A stretch of 60,000 nt of DNA, taken from Owenia fusiformis. Lineage: Eukaryota > Annelida > Polychaeta > Sabellida > Oweniidae. The stretch covers positions 8,716,842 to 8,776,841 of the forward strand of contig CAIIXF020000011.1 of assembly GCA_903813345.2 (NCBI GenBank), written 5' to 3'. Under the pieces are notes generated by a model that saw nothing but the letters and a program-made list of their open reading frames with translations, was not told the origin of the DNA and did not search any database. The position numbers and the translations under genes are program-made. The stretch's first letter is position 1; the number at the start of each line of letters is the position of its first letter. Positions 1 to 13,557 of this stretch are shown here, in pieces.

Positions 1-58
1 GTATGAAGGTAATTAGAATTGCATTTGTTATAACTGTATGAGGTGGTGATGCAATATA

Positions 59-224
59 CAGTAAAACCTGTCAATAGTGAACACCTTCCTCTAGCACGGG
101 CTCTCCCACCTTAGAGCCCATGTCTCAGATGAACACCGTACCCGTCTTTAGTGGAGACCCTCCGGTCAAACTCTGTCGACTTATTTACAAATTATTTTAT
201 GTTCAATATATACTGGTTTTACTG
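59..224. mobile_element. Mariner-type MITE (166 bp)
   Basis: The left end reads CAGTAAAACCTGTCAATAG and the right end reads GGTTTTACTG. The outer 10 bp are a perfect inverted repeat, and both ends are flanked by TA (57-58 and 225-226), the target duplication typical of Tc1/mariner elements. There is no coding capacity. The same terminal sequence recurs at 32047-32392, so the two are one family. Superfamily is inferred from the TA duplications and the CAGT start. Confidence 0.65.
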
Positions 225-226
225 TA

Positions 227-2826
227 TTTACTAGTATACTATAGAAAATGTTCATGCTGTTGACACAGAGCTCTAGAAATGCCTGTTTTAGTGAGCTTTT
301 GCTAAATTCATTTACATGGACAATATTACCACTTTGACCATGTTTTGTGCGAATGGCTGCAATTCTTGATCAGGCTTGAAACTGTGTCAGCATGCATTTT
401 GGAGTATTGATTATTTTGCTGTGAAGTAATCCTTGCAGACGTATTCATTGTGAACATCATGCCGGGCAGATAGAAGTATTGTATATATTGATTGAAAGAT
501 GGTAGCATATGACAACTTCGGCCCAGAGGGCGAACTGGCTACATGATTATTTCAACATAATACTATGCATATGGCTGACATCTTAACTGATGTCATAAAT
601 TGGAGTTACTTTCAAGCTGAGTCTCAGCTTTCAAGTGAAGGCTGACACCACCTAATTGTTAATATTTTCAATTGGAGATTAAAATATTCTCAAACTTTGC
701 CAATCTCTTAGCATTTCTTTCAGATCAATCGTGAGGTACGCAACGAACGAAATGAATTTGAGTTAAAACGCATGGACGGGAAGAAAGAACGAAATTGATA
801 ATGAAGATTATTGATGTAAAGGCATATTTTGTACAAAGATAAACGTCGATTTTATCTGTGCCTACATTCTAATATTCAACAGAAATACATGGTCCAGTCA
901 GTTTAGGTAATAGTCTAAGTATTAAAACAAAGATGGCAGATTTGTCCATATTTTCTTTCCCGAGTCGTTTCCGATATAAAGATGGCAGTCGTTTCCAGTT
1001 GCATCTGGCCCAATCTTCATATTTGTTACTGTTGTTGAAGCGGCAAATTCAAACAGATGCACATAATCACATCTGAACGTATGAACAATTGAACATACAG
1101 ACGTTTGCTTCATATGCACGTGTGATACGCCTTCAAAAACGATCAAATTATTTGTTTCTTTTCTTGGCAACAATTAGGGTCGGTAGAAGTTATCAGTAAT
1201 TTTCCAACATATCTAATCTTATTCAATTAGTATATATTTTCATCGTTAAAATAACCATGGCTAAGAAAAATCTCTATATCCATAGCCAGATGTATTGTTA
1301 TAGGGAAATATTTCTTAGTGTATTTGATAGTTAGCAAGTTGTGAGCTTGCACTTGTTGGAGGGAAGATTCAGTAAATGGACGTGTATTTCCTCTAGCAGC
1401 CCTGTAAGTTAGACATTGTTTATTTTTCTGGCTCGGCAAGGTAAGTCTATACCTCAGACCTGATGGAATTGACTATTATAGGGGAGCAAGGGATCAGAGT
1501 AATTCGAGATCATACCCAAGAATTGTACATTGTGATTGGTTTTAGTAGCAAGTTAGCAAAGTCTCCGATACTCGCAAACCACAACTTGAATTTTTATTAA
1601 CAATAGTAAGCTGTCATTTTGCTAGACAAGACTCTAAGCGTAAAGGGCAAAATTCACGGATACTCTACAACCTCTTCCTGTTCTCCCTCTTTGGGCCCTT
1701 TTGGCTCTGAGATGCATTAGCGAAACGGTCTGTCAAAACATAGTTATAAAATGGCAATGCAGTTTATACAATGCGATGCATCGTGTTCGAATCGTAGCAA
1801 AATTAACCCGAAGCCTTCCCCAGTCTCGGCAGCATTCCATACTAAACACTTATGGAAATCCTGCCTATTTAGCTTGATGAGAAATTAAATGACTTGTAAG
1901 TACGGGGATTGAAGCGTATTCTATCCCGTCGACATATCACATCATCACGTCGATGAAGAGCACTTTGAAGGTACATATGAATTGAAGGATGCTTTTCAGT
2001 CTATGCGTTACACAATAGCAAATGATCAGTTGCTTGTGGATTGGCAAATCACCATAGAAGTGGTTCGAACTGAGTGTTCTTAGGAGTAAATAGTAAGTAC
2101 TACTGTCTACTTCGAGTTGGCTTGGATATGTTCTTTGAGTTGATTCTAAACGAGGGCTGCTGAACGTGCAGAATAAGATGTTGAAAACCTGGTCTATATC
2201 AACAGGGGAATACGCGATTGCAAAGTGGCCGATTGACGAACTAAGTAGAAGTTGAAGAGAGTGATATTATTAAATACCATTGTTAGGAGTTGGACAAAGC
2301 CTTTATTGAGACGGACTTACCGCTGTTGGTGCATACATCGCAACAAAACCAAGAGCTTTTCACAAGCGGCCATTCAATAATTCGTACGACAGCGCAGGCA
2401 GTGCACCAAATCCCGCAAATAGGCGGAGTTCCAATCATCCATTGATCTGATTGGTGGCTAGCCAATCTCCGATCAAGTACTGTTTGGATAGTAATACTGA
2501 ACCGCGGTGAAAAGCTTTCATTAGTGAATAAGAACTCGAATCAACACACATTGTTCGGTCTTAACAGCGAAATCTTGTATGTTTCTTCTAGTTTATACAA
2601 AACTCCGGGGATGTATTAAATACGAACTTCAAACGCCTCAAGTGGAGATTTACTTTGTGGAACAGCGAGCCATATGGGATCTACGCAATTGTAGTGAAGC
2701 CGACTGCGACGATAAAACAATTCTCTAAAAATCTATCGCCAGTGAATTTAGGATTATATGGATATAACTAAACGTTTCTAAGAATATACCCCAACTGAGA
2801 TGTAAAAAACATTAGCTTTATCAATA
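227..2826. other. Anonymous DNA upstream of FZD4
   Basis: No coding exon, RNA gene or clear repeat was recognised here. The last several hundred bases presumably contain the FZD4 promoter and 5' UTR, possibly with a non-coding first exon. No convincing TATA box or initiator could be singled out, so no promoter is called. Short open frames on both strands have no protein-like composition. Confidence 0.5.
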
Positions 2827-4566
2827 ATGGGGCTCGGAGAGTCTATTAAGATTATGTGGCAATTGATAAGTTTGCTATTTACATTGACGATTCCCGTAGT
2901 GGTTTGCGGGTCGGATGTGGTACGAACTTGTGATCCGATTCGCATCGAAATGTGCAATGGTTTGGGGTATAACGTCACCGGGATGCCGAATCTTGTGGGT
3001 CACGAGTCCCAACAAGACGCTGAGCTCCAGTTGCAGACATTTACTCCCTTGATCCAGTACAATTGTTCCACTCAGCTCAAGTTCTTTCTCTGCTCTGTCT
3101 ACGTCCCTATGTGTACGACGAAGGTGATACAACCTATAGGGCCTTGCAGACCAATGTGCGAAAATGTCAAGAAACGTTGCCAGCCTGTCCTTCAGGAGTT
3201 TGGTTTTACATGGCCAGCAGCGTTGAATTGCTCTAAATTCCCACCCCAGAACAATGTCGATTATATGTGTATGGATGGGGGTATGGGTGAGGAGAAAGAC
3301 AGGCCTACGTCTAAGACTCACAGGCCAGGCTATGACATACGTCCACCACCAACAGGCACGTTAATTCCACGCGGGGCTAAACCGAAAGAAGACAACATAG
3401 ATCGATCATGCTCGGAATTTAGAAACTCTGAAAAATATGAATTTCTGAACCGTTCAGAAAAATGTGCACTTCGATGTGGTGAAGATGATCTTTTCAATGA
3501 GGGAGATAAATACTTTGCTGATATTTGGATGGGTATCTGGGCTGGATTGTGCTTTGTATCAACCCTCTTCACTGTGCTAACTTTCCTCATTGATTCCTCA
3601 AGGTTTCGATATCCAGAAAGACCCATCATATTCTTAAGTATGTGTTATAATATTTACTCTATTGCGTTCATTGTTAGGCTGATAGCAGGTCGTTCTGCCA
3701 TCTCCTGCCACAACCAGAGCAACGTCTTCATTCTCATCCAGGAAGGATTAAACAATACAGACTGTGCTATAGTGTTCCTCTTGTTGTACTATTTTGGAAC
3801 AGCCAGCTCTCTTTGGTGGGTCATACTCACCCTAACCTGGTTCCTCAGCGCTGGATTGAAATGGGGTCACGAAGCTATACAACATCATAGCAGTTATTTC
3901 CACCTGGCGGCCTGGGCCATCCCCGCCATTAAGACTATTATCATCCTCGTGATGAGGACAGTGGACGGTGACGAACTAACTGGCTTATGCTACGTAGGTA
4001 ACCAGAATCAAAGCTCTCTCATTGGCTTTGTCATCGCACCTCTGTGTGTATATCTCCTACTAGGGACATCTTCATTGTTAGCCGGCTTTTTCGCCTTATT
4101 CAGAATCAGACAACATGTTCGCAATGAAGGTGTAAAAACAGACAAACTTGAGATTCTCATTTTGAGGATAGGCATCTTTGGTGTGTTATATACTGTACCA
4201 GCGACATGTGTGATCGCCTGTTACTTCTACGAATATGTCAACAGAGGACTATGGCATAGACCCAACACAGACATTTCTCCAAATATTGAAATTTTCATGC
4301 TTAAAATATTTATGTCCCTCGTTGTGGGGATCACCAGTGGTATGTGGATATGGAGTAGAAAAACTCTGAACTCTTGGAGGACGTTTTGTCGACGAATTTG
4401 TTTTCGAAGTTCCGAGAGAAAAAATAATCCAGTCCCCCATGTACAATATCACTCCGCCCATCCTGCCAGTTCCACAGCCTCATCGAGGACTCAACAACAA
4501 ATTCGTATCCAGAATAAATATCATTATAAAGGTGTAAGGGGGAAGCATGGTGAAACAGTCGTCTAG
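2827..4566 (+). CDS. FZD4: Frizzled-4-type Wnt receptor, single coding exon, 579 aa
   Basis: This is a seven-pass Frizzled receptor of the plasma membrane, which binds Wnt through its extracellular cysteine-rich domain and signals through Dishevelled. Residues about 10-28 form a signal peptide. The cysteine-rich domain has the ten expected cysteines (35, 43, 80, 89, 96, 107, 111, 118, 135, 148) and Frizzled-4-like stretches such as [24 protein letters not shown] and EFGFTWP. NVT (49) and NCS (79, 134) are likely glycosylation sites. A linker and hinge cysteines (195, 213, 217) precede seven membrane segments from about 231 to 510, including YPERPI before helix 2 and [23 protein letters not shown] in and after helix 3. 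KTLNSW (512-517) is the KTxxxW Dishevelled-binding motif. The C-terminus ETVV is the PDZ ligand also found in vertebrate FZD4. The start at 2827 is the first in-frame ATG; residue 10 is an alternative start that would still keep the signal peptide. The length is usual for the family. The frame has no intron, whereas vertebrate FZD4 has one coding intron. Confidence 0.96.
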   Translation: MGLGESIKIMWQLISLLFTLTIPVVVCGSDVVRTCDPIRIEMCNGLGYNVTGMPNLVGHESQQDAELQLQTFTPLIQYNCSTQLKFFLCSVYVPMCTTKVIQPIGPCRPMCENVKKRCQPVLQEFGFTWPAALNCSKFPPQNNVDYMCMDGGMGEEKDRPTSKTHRPGYDIRPPPTGTLIPRGAKPKEDNIDRSCSEFRNSEKYEFLNRSEKCALRCGEDDLFNEGDKYFADIWMGIWAGLCFVSTLFTVLTFLIDSSRFRYPERPIIFLSMCYNIYSIAFIVRLIAGRSAISCHNQSNVFILIQEGLNNTDCAIVFLLLYYFGTASSLWWVILTLTWFLSAGLKWGHEAIQHHSSYFHLAAWAIPAIKTIIILVMRTVDGDELTGLCYVGNQNQSSLIGFVIAPLCVYLLLGTSSLLAGFFALFRIRQHVRNEGVKTDKLEILILRIGIFGVLYTVPATCVIACYFYEYVNRGLWHRPNTDISPNIEIFMLKIFMSLVVGITSGMWIWSRKTLNSWRTFCRRICFRSSERKNNPVPHVQYHSAHPASSTASSRTQQQIRIQNKYHYKGVRGKHGETVV

Positions 4567-5763
4567 GAGAGGCCAGCAAAAATCGTGTGTGTTTAATGTA
4601 AATCAGGGTCTCCCAGAATTTCTTAGTCATAAACATCGTATGTCCTAGAAACCAGCTTATTCCTATTATGTATCAGAGAAAGGTTTATGTATAAGTGTTG
4701 ATCTAATGCATTATGAAAGTGACCACTCGTTCAAAGTGGGATTAAAGATTCTGGTGCAATCGAACTAAGTCTTAATATGATTGCTTTTACTCCCGGCCTT
4801 AGTGTTGACAAATGTAATTACTTTTTAAAGAAATTAGCCTTCTCAAATTTAGAGCAAAATAGCCATGATTTTTGATTTGAACAGTTTGAATATCATATGA
4901 AAATATGGTAATAGTTCAGGCAGTCATTTTAGCAAGTATTCAGTTTACAACCTCTCCTACAACATGCTTTCTAACTTCCAGATTTTTCAAAATTAAATCG
5001 CTTCAAACTTAAATGTTGTTACTCATAGAGAAATTGGTAGTGGGAGTCAGTTTACGGTTTAAAATACACTAGTTAAGTGGAAGTGGATACTACTATTTCT
5101 GGGGTTGACAAAATATTGACTCTATTTCTGTAATGTAGATCAGCCTGACATGTCTGTTGTTGTAAATATTATGTCTTGGAGTAGTCATTGTCTTCAGGAA
5201 CCATCGGGTCATCACTGATATTAGATACTAAATAATAAACACCTGAATATTTGTGTGGGAGGGCTGGTTTTCATTATGGTCATATCATATGAACTTTAAC
5301 TTCATTCTCATAATTTATTTTCTAAATTATTGGCTGAGACCATTGTCTCGAATATGTGTAGAAGGAGGCTCCTATTAGCTAGAGCAGTGACACTAAATAT
5401 GATCGTTGAAAAAAAGATGAATTCAGAAGATTGAATGAGCACACACATGCAACACACTGAACATGGCTTATATTTCACAGTATTTACAATCGTTTCTCCA
5501 TGACATAAAAATGTCAATGTAGCTAAGGTTGTACTCTAGCAAGCAATCTTAGCTGTGATATATCAGCTTATAACAAGTCCGAAGTTCGATATGAACGAGA
5601 TATAAAATACTAATCTCAATATTGAAGTGGCCTTCTGATATTACAGCTTATGTATTTCATTGGCCTCTAAGGGAATCGTATGTATGTTTGCCAAACTCGC
5701 ATTTTAGTTTTTATTTTAAATACCTATGTCAATATAATATTCCATAAAGTTGAATACAATAAA
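4567..5763 (+). other. Probable FZD4 3' UTR with candidate poly(A) signals
   Basis: This AT-rich DNA follows the FZD4 stop codon. AATAAA hexamers occur at 5234-5239 and 5758-5763, and either could direct 3' end formation. No coding region is seen. The UTR boundary is inferred only from these hexamers; transcript ends would settle it. Confidence 0.35.
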
Positions 5764-7283
5764 CCTCTCTATGGTATTATTATCTTTATGTGAATTGAGC
5801 ATAGATAAAAACGAATATTATTTTTTATCAATAAGAAGAAATCGTGTTTATTCACAACTATTTTATTTATGTTTGTTCATTTTGACAAAACTACAGTAGT
5901 AAGACTGTTTGCTCTTTGCATACAACGGCTCCTGTTCGGTTTTCTCATGCAAAATATTCCCACTTTAATGAGGGTATTCTGCTTCGAATTGTCTTCTCAG
6001 TTTTTAAGACAGTATATGATGCGAAATAGCCGTATTGTTTCAAATTGGTATTTTCATATTTCAAGTATTTATTCCTATGGTATGTTAATAGCATGCTAAC
6101 TGTATGTACTATTATGTGTAAAAACGAATGTAATTATTAAAAGTTGTTAACTTAAACAAATACACCTCGGCATATTTGCTGTGGGTCTGACTGAAATACT
6201 TAATGAAATATAAATACAATTGTCTATGACTAAAAACCATATTTCTGTGTACTTATGTTACATTTGTGAATCTCCTTAATATATTAAGTTATCTATGTTA
6301 TGTCTGAAATCTGAATTCACATCAATTACACCGTCAAAGTCAAGATGAACATTTCTACAGCTTGGAAACGTTTCAATTATTTTCCTATTAATTCCAACCC
6401 AATTTGGAGTAATCCCCAACGTATATAAGTCTTCATGAACAAAAATGGACTGACTCGTCATGAACAATTCCAGGCTGACCAAATCAAAACATCAGAAAAA
6501 CAACATCAAAATATTTCATACAATATTAAGTATATGTTTTCTGTGGGATATGGCTTTATAATATCAATATCAAGAGTATATTCATTTTTATGATGGCTGT
6601 ATTTTCAATAGATTTTTATGCATGTGTAAAATAATATATGCATATCCCGTACAATGCTTCGCATAGCGAGGCTTGACAGGTGATTGGAGGGGCTTTGTTG
6701 GATTGTACCACGAGCTGTCAAGTCTCTTCTCGTATCTTACAAATAAACACATGACAATATCCAATGATAATCACAAATATATCTGCAGATACGGACCAAT
6801 CTGTAGTTCTGTTTCTCTTGTTATACCCAAACCGTGTATTTGATCTAGTTTTGGGATAATGTTGCTGTTTTGTCTTTGTGATTGTGAAAGGAGACTGGTT
6901 GGTGGTGGGCTGTGTGATAAGGGTTGCAATGTATCGGTAAAGACATTGGCAGGGGAGTCAATACCATCGTATTCACAAGCTACTCCAGTATCAATTCAAT
7001 CTGCTCATGGAGATTTTATTAAAAATTATGACATTTTTGCCTGGTGATTTTTAATTTAATTCGTTGTCCTGGTTTTCATGAATCCACGCAGTAAACAGCG
7101 CTTCCTAAAATAAATTCGTATCTTCTGAGAGTGCCCACTATTGAAGGTGTCTAATTTCTAAATCATGGTATTTCCGAATGTTGGATAAAAGTTGAACTTA
7201 TTAACAAGAGAGCAATGCAAATTTGTATTGATTTTTGATTTTATACACAGGTGATTCCAATTTCAATTAGTGCAAATGTCTAT
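5764..7283. other. Intergenic DNA, nothing recognised
   Basis: AT-rich sequence without a recognisable exon, RNA gene or strong repeat. A short imperfect inverted repeat around 6670-6725 (GCTTGACAG against CTGTCAAG) is the only local structure noted. Confidence 0.5.
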
Positions 7284-8022
7284 GGAAACAATACATACAG
7301 GCTTATCTAATAGGGTTGAAACAACGCATACAGGCTTATCTTATAGGGTCGAAACAACGCATATAGTCTTATCTTATAGGGTTGAAACAACGCATACATG
7401 CTTATCTTATAGGGTTGAAACAATACATACATGCTTATCTTATAGGGTTGAAACAACGCATACAGGCTTATTTTATAGGGTTGAAACAACGCATTCATGC
7501 TTATCTTATAGGGTTGAAACAACGCATACAGGCTTATCTTATAGGGTTGAAACAACGCAAACAGGCTTATCTTATAGGGTCGAAACAACGCATATAGTCT
7601 TATCTTATAGGGTTGAAACAACGCATACAGGCTTATCTTATAGGGTTGAAACAACGCATACAGGCTTATCTTATAGGGTTGAAACAACGCATACAGGCTT
7701 ATCTTATAGGGTTGAAACAACGCATACAGGCTTATCTTATAGGGTCGAAACAGCGCACATAGTCTTATCTTATAGGGTTGAAACAACGCATACAGGCTTA
7801 TCTTATAGGGTTGAAACAACGCATATAGTCTTGTCTTATAGGGTTGAAACAACGCATACAGGCTTATCTTACAGGGTCGAAACAACGCATATAAGTCTTA
7901 TCGTATAGGGTTGAAACAACGCTTATAGGCTTATCTTATAGGGTTGAAACAACGCATACATGCTTATCTTATAGGGTTGAAACAACGCATTCATGCTTAT
8001 CTTATAGGATTGAAACAAAAAC
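7284..8022. repeat. 33-bp minisatellite, about 22 copies
   Basis: The unit is GGGTTGAAACAACGCATACA followed by GGCTTATCTTATA. It repeats head to tail with scattered point variants; for example CATACAGGC alternates with CATATAGTC and CATACATGC. Because 33 is a multiple of three and the unit lacks stops, open frames of about 200 codons appear on both strands. They are judged not to be genes. Confidence 0.95.
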
Positions 8023-9342
8023 TTATATTATGAATATTGGGTTGAAACAATGGCTTTCCTTATAGAGCTTAAACTTGTATTTGAAATGAATTTATGCAGA
8101 CTTCATAATAACGTCTATAGATATATACTGTATACCAATGTACTGTATGTACATGTCACTCATCAAACGATATTAAAACAGATTTATTGGCAGATTTTAA
8201 AGCTATATTTGCATTTATTTATTTATCGTATGCTACTTCTATCTTCATGATGCTGTATATGGATTGAATTCTCGTCAGCAGATTATTTGATTCAGTTCAT
8301 TTCTGTGTCAAATAGGCCTTTATGTTTGCTTCAAAATGACCAAATTGATTTAAATATAAATGAAATTTGAGTTAAGTTTGATTACAACTGAAAAGCAATG
8401 TTCGCTCAGTAGGGGAATACAGGTACGCAGTATGAGCCGTTAGCACATGGTGAGCCTGGAAATCTTTGCCTAGGATATTCTCGCTGCTTTTTGGCTAAGA
8501 AACATAAAAATATGTAAACTCGTAACAATTATCATCAGATGAAATAGGGCTAACCCGAATTTATATGTTTACGTTTGCCATATTTAGATTGAACTTTATC
8601 GGCAAAATTCTTTAAAATTTGTCAATATTGAAGAGAGGAGTAAACAAATTGATAAGATCATAATTGAATGATTTTAGTAAGTGGCCCAAATTATTTTTCT
8701 ACCTTTTCCTGGTTAAAATATTCAATTTCTTTGGTTAACCAGAACTTGGGGCGTTCAAGTGCAGTTTGTGGTAAGTGGCAGAGTATGAACTATGTCATTC
8801 TTCGCTTGGCTTGCTTATTCCACTCTCTTACTATTAGCATGAAATAAGTCTCGTGATTGCGTAATCGTTGTCCGTACACTCTTTTCCCAGTCTATTGTTT
8901 AAACAATACCAACATGTTATTTCGCATGCGGGTGGTAACTGGCCGATGCATCCAGCGATCGCCGGTGTCAAATTCACTTCAGAAACATCTTGGATTCTCC
9001 TGTTTATCTCAGCTTATCTACCTTAAGATCTACGGTATATAAAGATCTAAAGCTTTCCTGTTTCTTCAATTCTGGTGTGTTTCTGTACGTATAATCAAAT
9101 ACCTCTCTGGATGGCCTGTATCTTGCTGGAATGAGGGGGAGGGGCGTATGTATGGACGGATTATGGCTTCTTTGGTTGATTTGGTGACTTTGATCGTTTA
9201 AGATGAGGCTTATATATTTTTGGTGATTTTTACAGTGTTTTACGAGTAGTGGTTCAGCGATGGACATTCTACAAATAATATGCAATTATATTGAGGATTT
9301 ACTGCTCCATAGTTAGATTATTTGATGGGTTGACAATAATGA
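8023..9342. other. Intergenic DNA, nothing recognised
   Basis: No exon, RNA gene or element was identified. The first 40 bases carry decayed traces of the preceding 33-bp array (GGGTTGAAACAATGG). Confidence 0.45.
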
Positions 9343-9775
9343 ACCTCACCCCAAAAGTTCATCAGCTCACCTAGTGGCCTCACCAATTCACCCCCTGGCC
9401 CACCATTTCACCCCATGGCTCCATCATTTCACTCCATGGCTCCATCATTTCACTCCGTGACCCCATCGTTTCCCCATCAGCTCACAACATTGCCTCACTA
9501 GTTCACCATGAATCACCACCAGTTTCCGGTGGCCACCAGCGCACCCCATGACCTCACCAGCGCACCCCATGGCCTAACCAGCTCACTGCGTTGGCCTCAC
9601 CAACTCACATCGTAGCCTCAAACCCACCTAAGGCCTCAGTATCTCAGACTGTGACATCGCCAGCACATCCCATGGCCTCACCAGCCCAACCCAATCCCAT
9701 GGCCTCACCAGTCCGTCCCGTGGCCTCACCACCCCACCCAATTGGCCTCATAAAGCCGACCCCGTATCACAGCCA
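9343..9775. repeat. Degenerate ~21-bp C-rich minisatellite
   Basis: Imperfect copies of a unit resembling GGCCTCACCAGCTCACCCCAT run through this stretch, with variants such as CTCCATCATTTCACTCCATGG. It is clearly more C-rich than its surroundings. The copies are diverged, which suggests an old array. Open frames across it (for example on the + strand from 9591) are by-products of the repeat. Confidence 0.8.
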
Positions 9776-11479
9776 GCTTCCCGTAGCTCACCTCACCCTG
9801 CGGCGTCATCACCTCACACTAGGAGAGTGTACTCTCTTGTCCCTCCCGGAGCCCCACCCGGACTAGATTTCAATATGTTTATTTACATTTATTCTTCCTG
9901 CTCATACTTCTAGAAGGCATTTTTTCAAAGATCATGTGGCATTACTTTCCGAAACATTCTGATCAATTCAACATCATTTTCCAGGTACACATGAAGACTA
10001 GTGAATCACTGGATACAGAGTTGCACCGAACAGATGCAGTTATCTCTTACTCTATCACTACCTGTAAACTATACCCGAATCTCTGTTTTAGAGAATTCCA
10101 TTGGTACTAACAAGATGTGCGCAGGCGCAAGATGAGATATCTGTCCCTAAAAGTTTGCAGGGTAGAAGCCTCGTGTGGCAAAGTTGGTTTCGAATCGTTC
10201 TCAGTTCTTGAGGGAATAGTTACCAAATGTCCAAATACTAAATTAAACAAGTGTTCCTTGGTTCATATATCTGTTCACACGGGTCAGGGCCTTGGGAAAA
10301 ATCCCGGGAAATATACTCTTTGTTTTTCTTTTAACATATCATTCTACATCCACAATGTGCCTAATACATTCCACCAAAATTGTATGTTTGTACTTAATCA
10401 TGTTTATGTAGTGATTTTTAATATTCCACCGTCGTAAGTTCGTTTTTGATCCGCGCCTTTTGAAAATTAAGTGCGTATCTCATTCATTTAATGAATTCTA
10501 GGTTGTCTGTTTTGGGGACTTTTCAATAAAATCAAAATCAGTTCGAATTAGCATCATGTTTTCTATGTGAATGTTTGCATATGATCTGAAGACGATCTTA
10601 TCTCCTATCAAAGAATATGCCAAAAAATAATAACATTGGAGATTATTTTGGTTAGGTGACCCATAAAAATACCTGAATACCTTCGTCTTCTGCCCCTTGG
10701 TAAAAGGTCAACACCAAATTTAATTTTAATGAACATTCTAAATCTTTTCTACGCTCTATCAATATCAAATTTTCGGTCCTTTATGTTGGTTTTAGCCTTA
10801 TAAAAGGACTTTGGTGATTCGGAAGGCAGAAGAATACCACAGCTCTAGGCAGCTTTCTTGCTGTATTGAGAGTTCGTGTTTTCTTTAGATTTTCATATAC
10901 GCTTGCTTTTCATTGACAGCACGTTATGTATACAATTCTTTATGAAACTCCTGAAATTTGATTCAGAGAAATAATTGATCCGGCATATTGTGCTAAACAA
11001 GCTGGTGTTATTCTAGTATTTTGGCTCCGCGTGTTTCTTTGTCAGTTGAAATGAAACTCTCGCTCCGTTGGAGCTGATTTGGCACAGGGCTCTATGATAT
11101 GATTGAAGAAAAACAACAGATTTCAATTCGCCTCGAAGGAAATTTAAGTCCGGTTCATGAATCGGTGGGCGCTGGTCTCCTTTTCATTCGTGAAATAGTT
11201 GAACCTGGTCCACCCTCATTTTCCATTCGAGATGCATACGTATGGTATACTGCTCATTAATCCACTAATCCTTTCGTGAAAACAGGTAACCATGTTTTTT
11301 CATTTTTGTCCCAATATGGCAAAAATATATGTCAACGTGAAAAAAAAATATTTTGATACAAAACTTATGTTTTTCAAATAACTAATTCATGAATGAATTA
11401 TTTTGTTCTTCAAATTTTCAATTACAAATGTCATTCGTCAGTTAATATTGAGAATATTCAAGATTTGATTGGATGCAGG
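9776..11479. other. Intergenic DNA, nothing recognised
   Basis: No coding exon or known element was found. Open frames here are short and lack recognisable protein features. Confidence 0.45.
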
Positions 11480-11765
11480 GGGCGCTGCGCCCCTTATCCT
11501 TACATATGGGGAAAACATCCTCATGGGTTGCATCTACTGGAATATACCCCCATTGTTTACATGCAGGAGGATAGTATAACATCACTTGTATGTGAGGGGT
11601 ATATTCCCCCATTTTACATGTTTGAGGAAATTAGATATCATTACTGACACGTGGGGATTATTCTAACATTGATTGCGTGCAAAGATCGTCATACCCCCAT
11701 TACTTACATATGGAGTATACCCCCATTGCTTACGTGTATGCTTACGTGTATGGGGATATAATAAC
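11480..11765. repeat. Loose repeat with TACCCCCATT motifs
   Basis: Phrases such as ATACCCCCATTGTTTACATG, ATTCCCCCATTTTACATG and ATACCCCCATTGCTTACGTG recur at uneven spacing, with ACATATGGGG-type variants. This looks like a heavily decayed tandem array. Boundaries are approximate. Confidence 0.45.
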
Positions 11766-13150
11766 ATTGCTTAGAAATAGGGAGATATCGCTGCTTAGCA
11801 CTCTTACTTACACATTGTGACAAATACCCCACTGCTATCTCGGTCATACAATTCAGTCTTATCAAAACCCTTCACCTCGCCTTTTCTAATTGAATTCTGA
11901 CACATGCTACTTCAAAAGCCGCACAGGTAAAATAACAATCCATTGTTACGAATGTTCACGTTTGCACTTGTTTAATGGTTAACTTTTAGTATCGCTAATA
12001 ACAAAATAGTGAACATGTGTTGATGGGCAAGAGAGAAACGTTCTTTTTATCATGATTTGTATCTATTCTAATGGTTTTATGGATTTTCTTGCACTTTTCA
12101 GTCAGTCTGACCTCATCCCGTACAATTACAAGTATGATCAATTTTAAAAATTGGTTTTGTTTTGAATACACATACCGTCTAGGTCCCTGGGTTAGAATAA
12201 TAAAAGGACGTGTTTTGGTAACTTATGCATGAACCCCAGTTATGTTTTGTGATAAACTACTGTCTTGCAATAATAAAACTGTATTATTATAGTGTAAAGC
12301 TCATCTGGCAACCATGTTACAAACATGACATGCGCGCCATTTGCTAGTGACCCCAATAACATGGGGACATTGTTAAACAATACCCCAGAAATGATCTCGC
12401 TATTGTTAAGTTGTTTCCACCTAATAATGTCCAAACAAGATAACCTCATGAGATGGAAAGTGGATAATTATTAGTTCAACTTTAAAATCCCGATAATACT
12501 TCAATTTATACAAATTCCACTGAAAAGTTCCAAAAAGAATCCTCAAGCAGACGACATTTTCGGTTTGGTTTATATTGACTCGGTTCTTCTCGTGTTCTAG
12601 TGTAAATCCTGGAGAAGTCTTCTGCAAATGCCAGTGGGGAAATTTGATCTTGTCCTATTGTATCCCCTGGCACCAATGCGAACACCTAGCTAAATCAGAC
12701 ACTGTAATATCAATACGACGCCCCACAAAACCCAATAGAGATGCACTCAGTGGCAATAATTCCGTTGTTTTACTTGTTGTTTTTAAACTAAATTACAATG
12801 AAATCTATGAATACGATCGCCCATTTTTTTATCTGAAACATAAGGATGGACATAATGTTACAGAAGTAATGGTTGGGCTTTGTCGCTAGCTATCTGTGAT
12901 ATTTGCTTTGGTTGTGCTCAAAACATATCAAAATCATATCATGCTGACATCAACATCGTAGCCCACAGCCTGCTGACTATATAGAGTCCACTTCCTGCTG
13001 ACATCAACATCAAAAGCACATTTTCTCCTGACATCAACATATTAGCATTGAGGAGCTTGGATCATGACACACCTCACTGGATTACTTAGTTTGCTCCCCT
13101 ACCCACGATTTATTCGATTAACAAATTCGAGGGAGCTTGTTTCAATAGGC
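11766..13150. other. Intergenic DNA with a short CTGACATCAACAT repeat
   Basis: Mostly unrecognised. Near 12941-13045 the phrase CTGACATCAACAT occurs three times at uneven spacing, a remnant of a small repeat. No gene is seen. Confidence 0.45.
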
Positions 13151-13557
13151 AGTATTGTCCATGTAGCTCTTATTACATGCTGTATTGACCATGCAGTTAT
13201 TGCAGCACGTAGTATCGACCACTAGCTCTTACAACATGAAGTATTGGTCATGTAGCTCTTACAACATATAGTATTGGCAATGTAGCTCTTACAACATACA
13301 GTTTTGGCCATGTAGCTGTTACAACATACAGTATTTGCCACGTTGCTCTTACAACATACAGTATTGGCCATGTTGCTCTTACAACATGTAGTATTGGCCA
13401 TGTAGCTCCTGCAACATGTAAGCTTAGTATTGGCCAAGTAGCTCTTACAACATGTATTATTGGCCATGTAGCTTTTACAACATGTAGTATTGGCCAAGTA
13501 GCTCTTACAACATGTAGTATTGGCCATGTTTTTTCAGCATATAACTCTTACAACATT
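13151..13557. repeat. 30-bp minisatellite, about 13 copies
   Basis: The unit is AGTATTGGCCATGTAGCTCT followed by TACAACATGT. Copies vary at a few positions and one carries an insertion near 13420. The reverse strand reads open because the period is a multiple of three, giving a cysteine-rich peptide on paper (ANTTCCKSYL repeats). There is no signal peptide or conserved context, so it is not called a gene. Confidence 0.92.

Noticed and set aside
2875-3629. Reverse-strand frames of 148 and 99 codons inside FZD4
   Set aside because: They are antisense shadows of the well-supported Frizzled frame.
7270-7908. 212-codon repeat frame and its 192-codon reverse shadow
   Set aside because: Both come from a 33-bp minisatellite without stops. 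There is no signal peptide, unique domain or splice context.
7284-8022. Regular short repeats as a CRISPR array
   Set aside because: Units are directly adjacent with no unique spacers, there are no cas genes, and the window is animal nuclear DNA.
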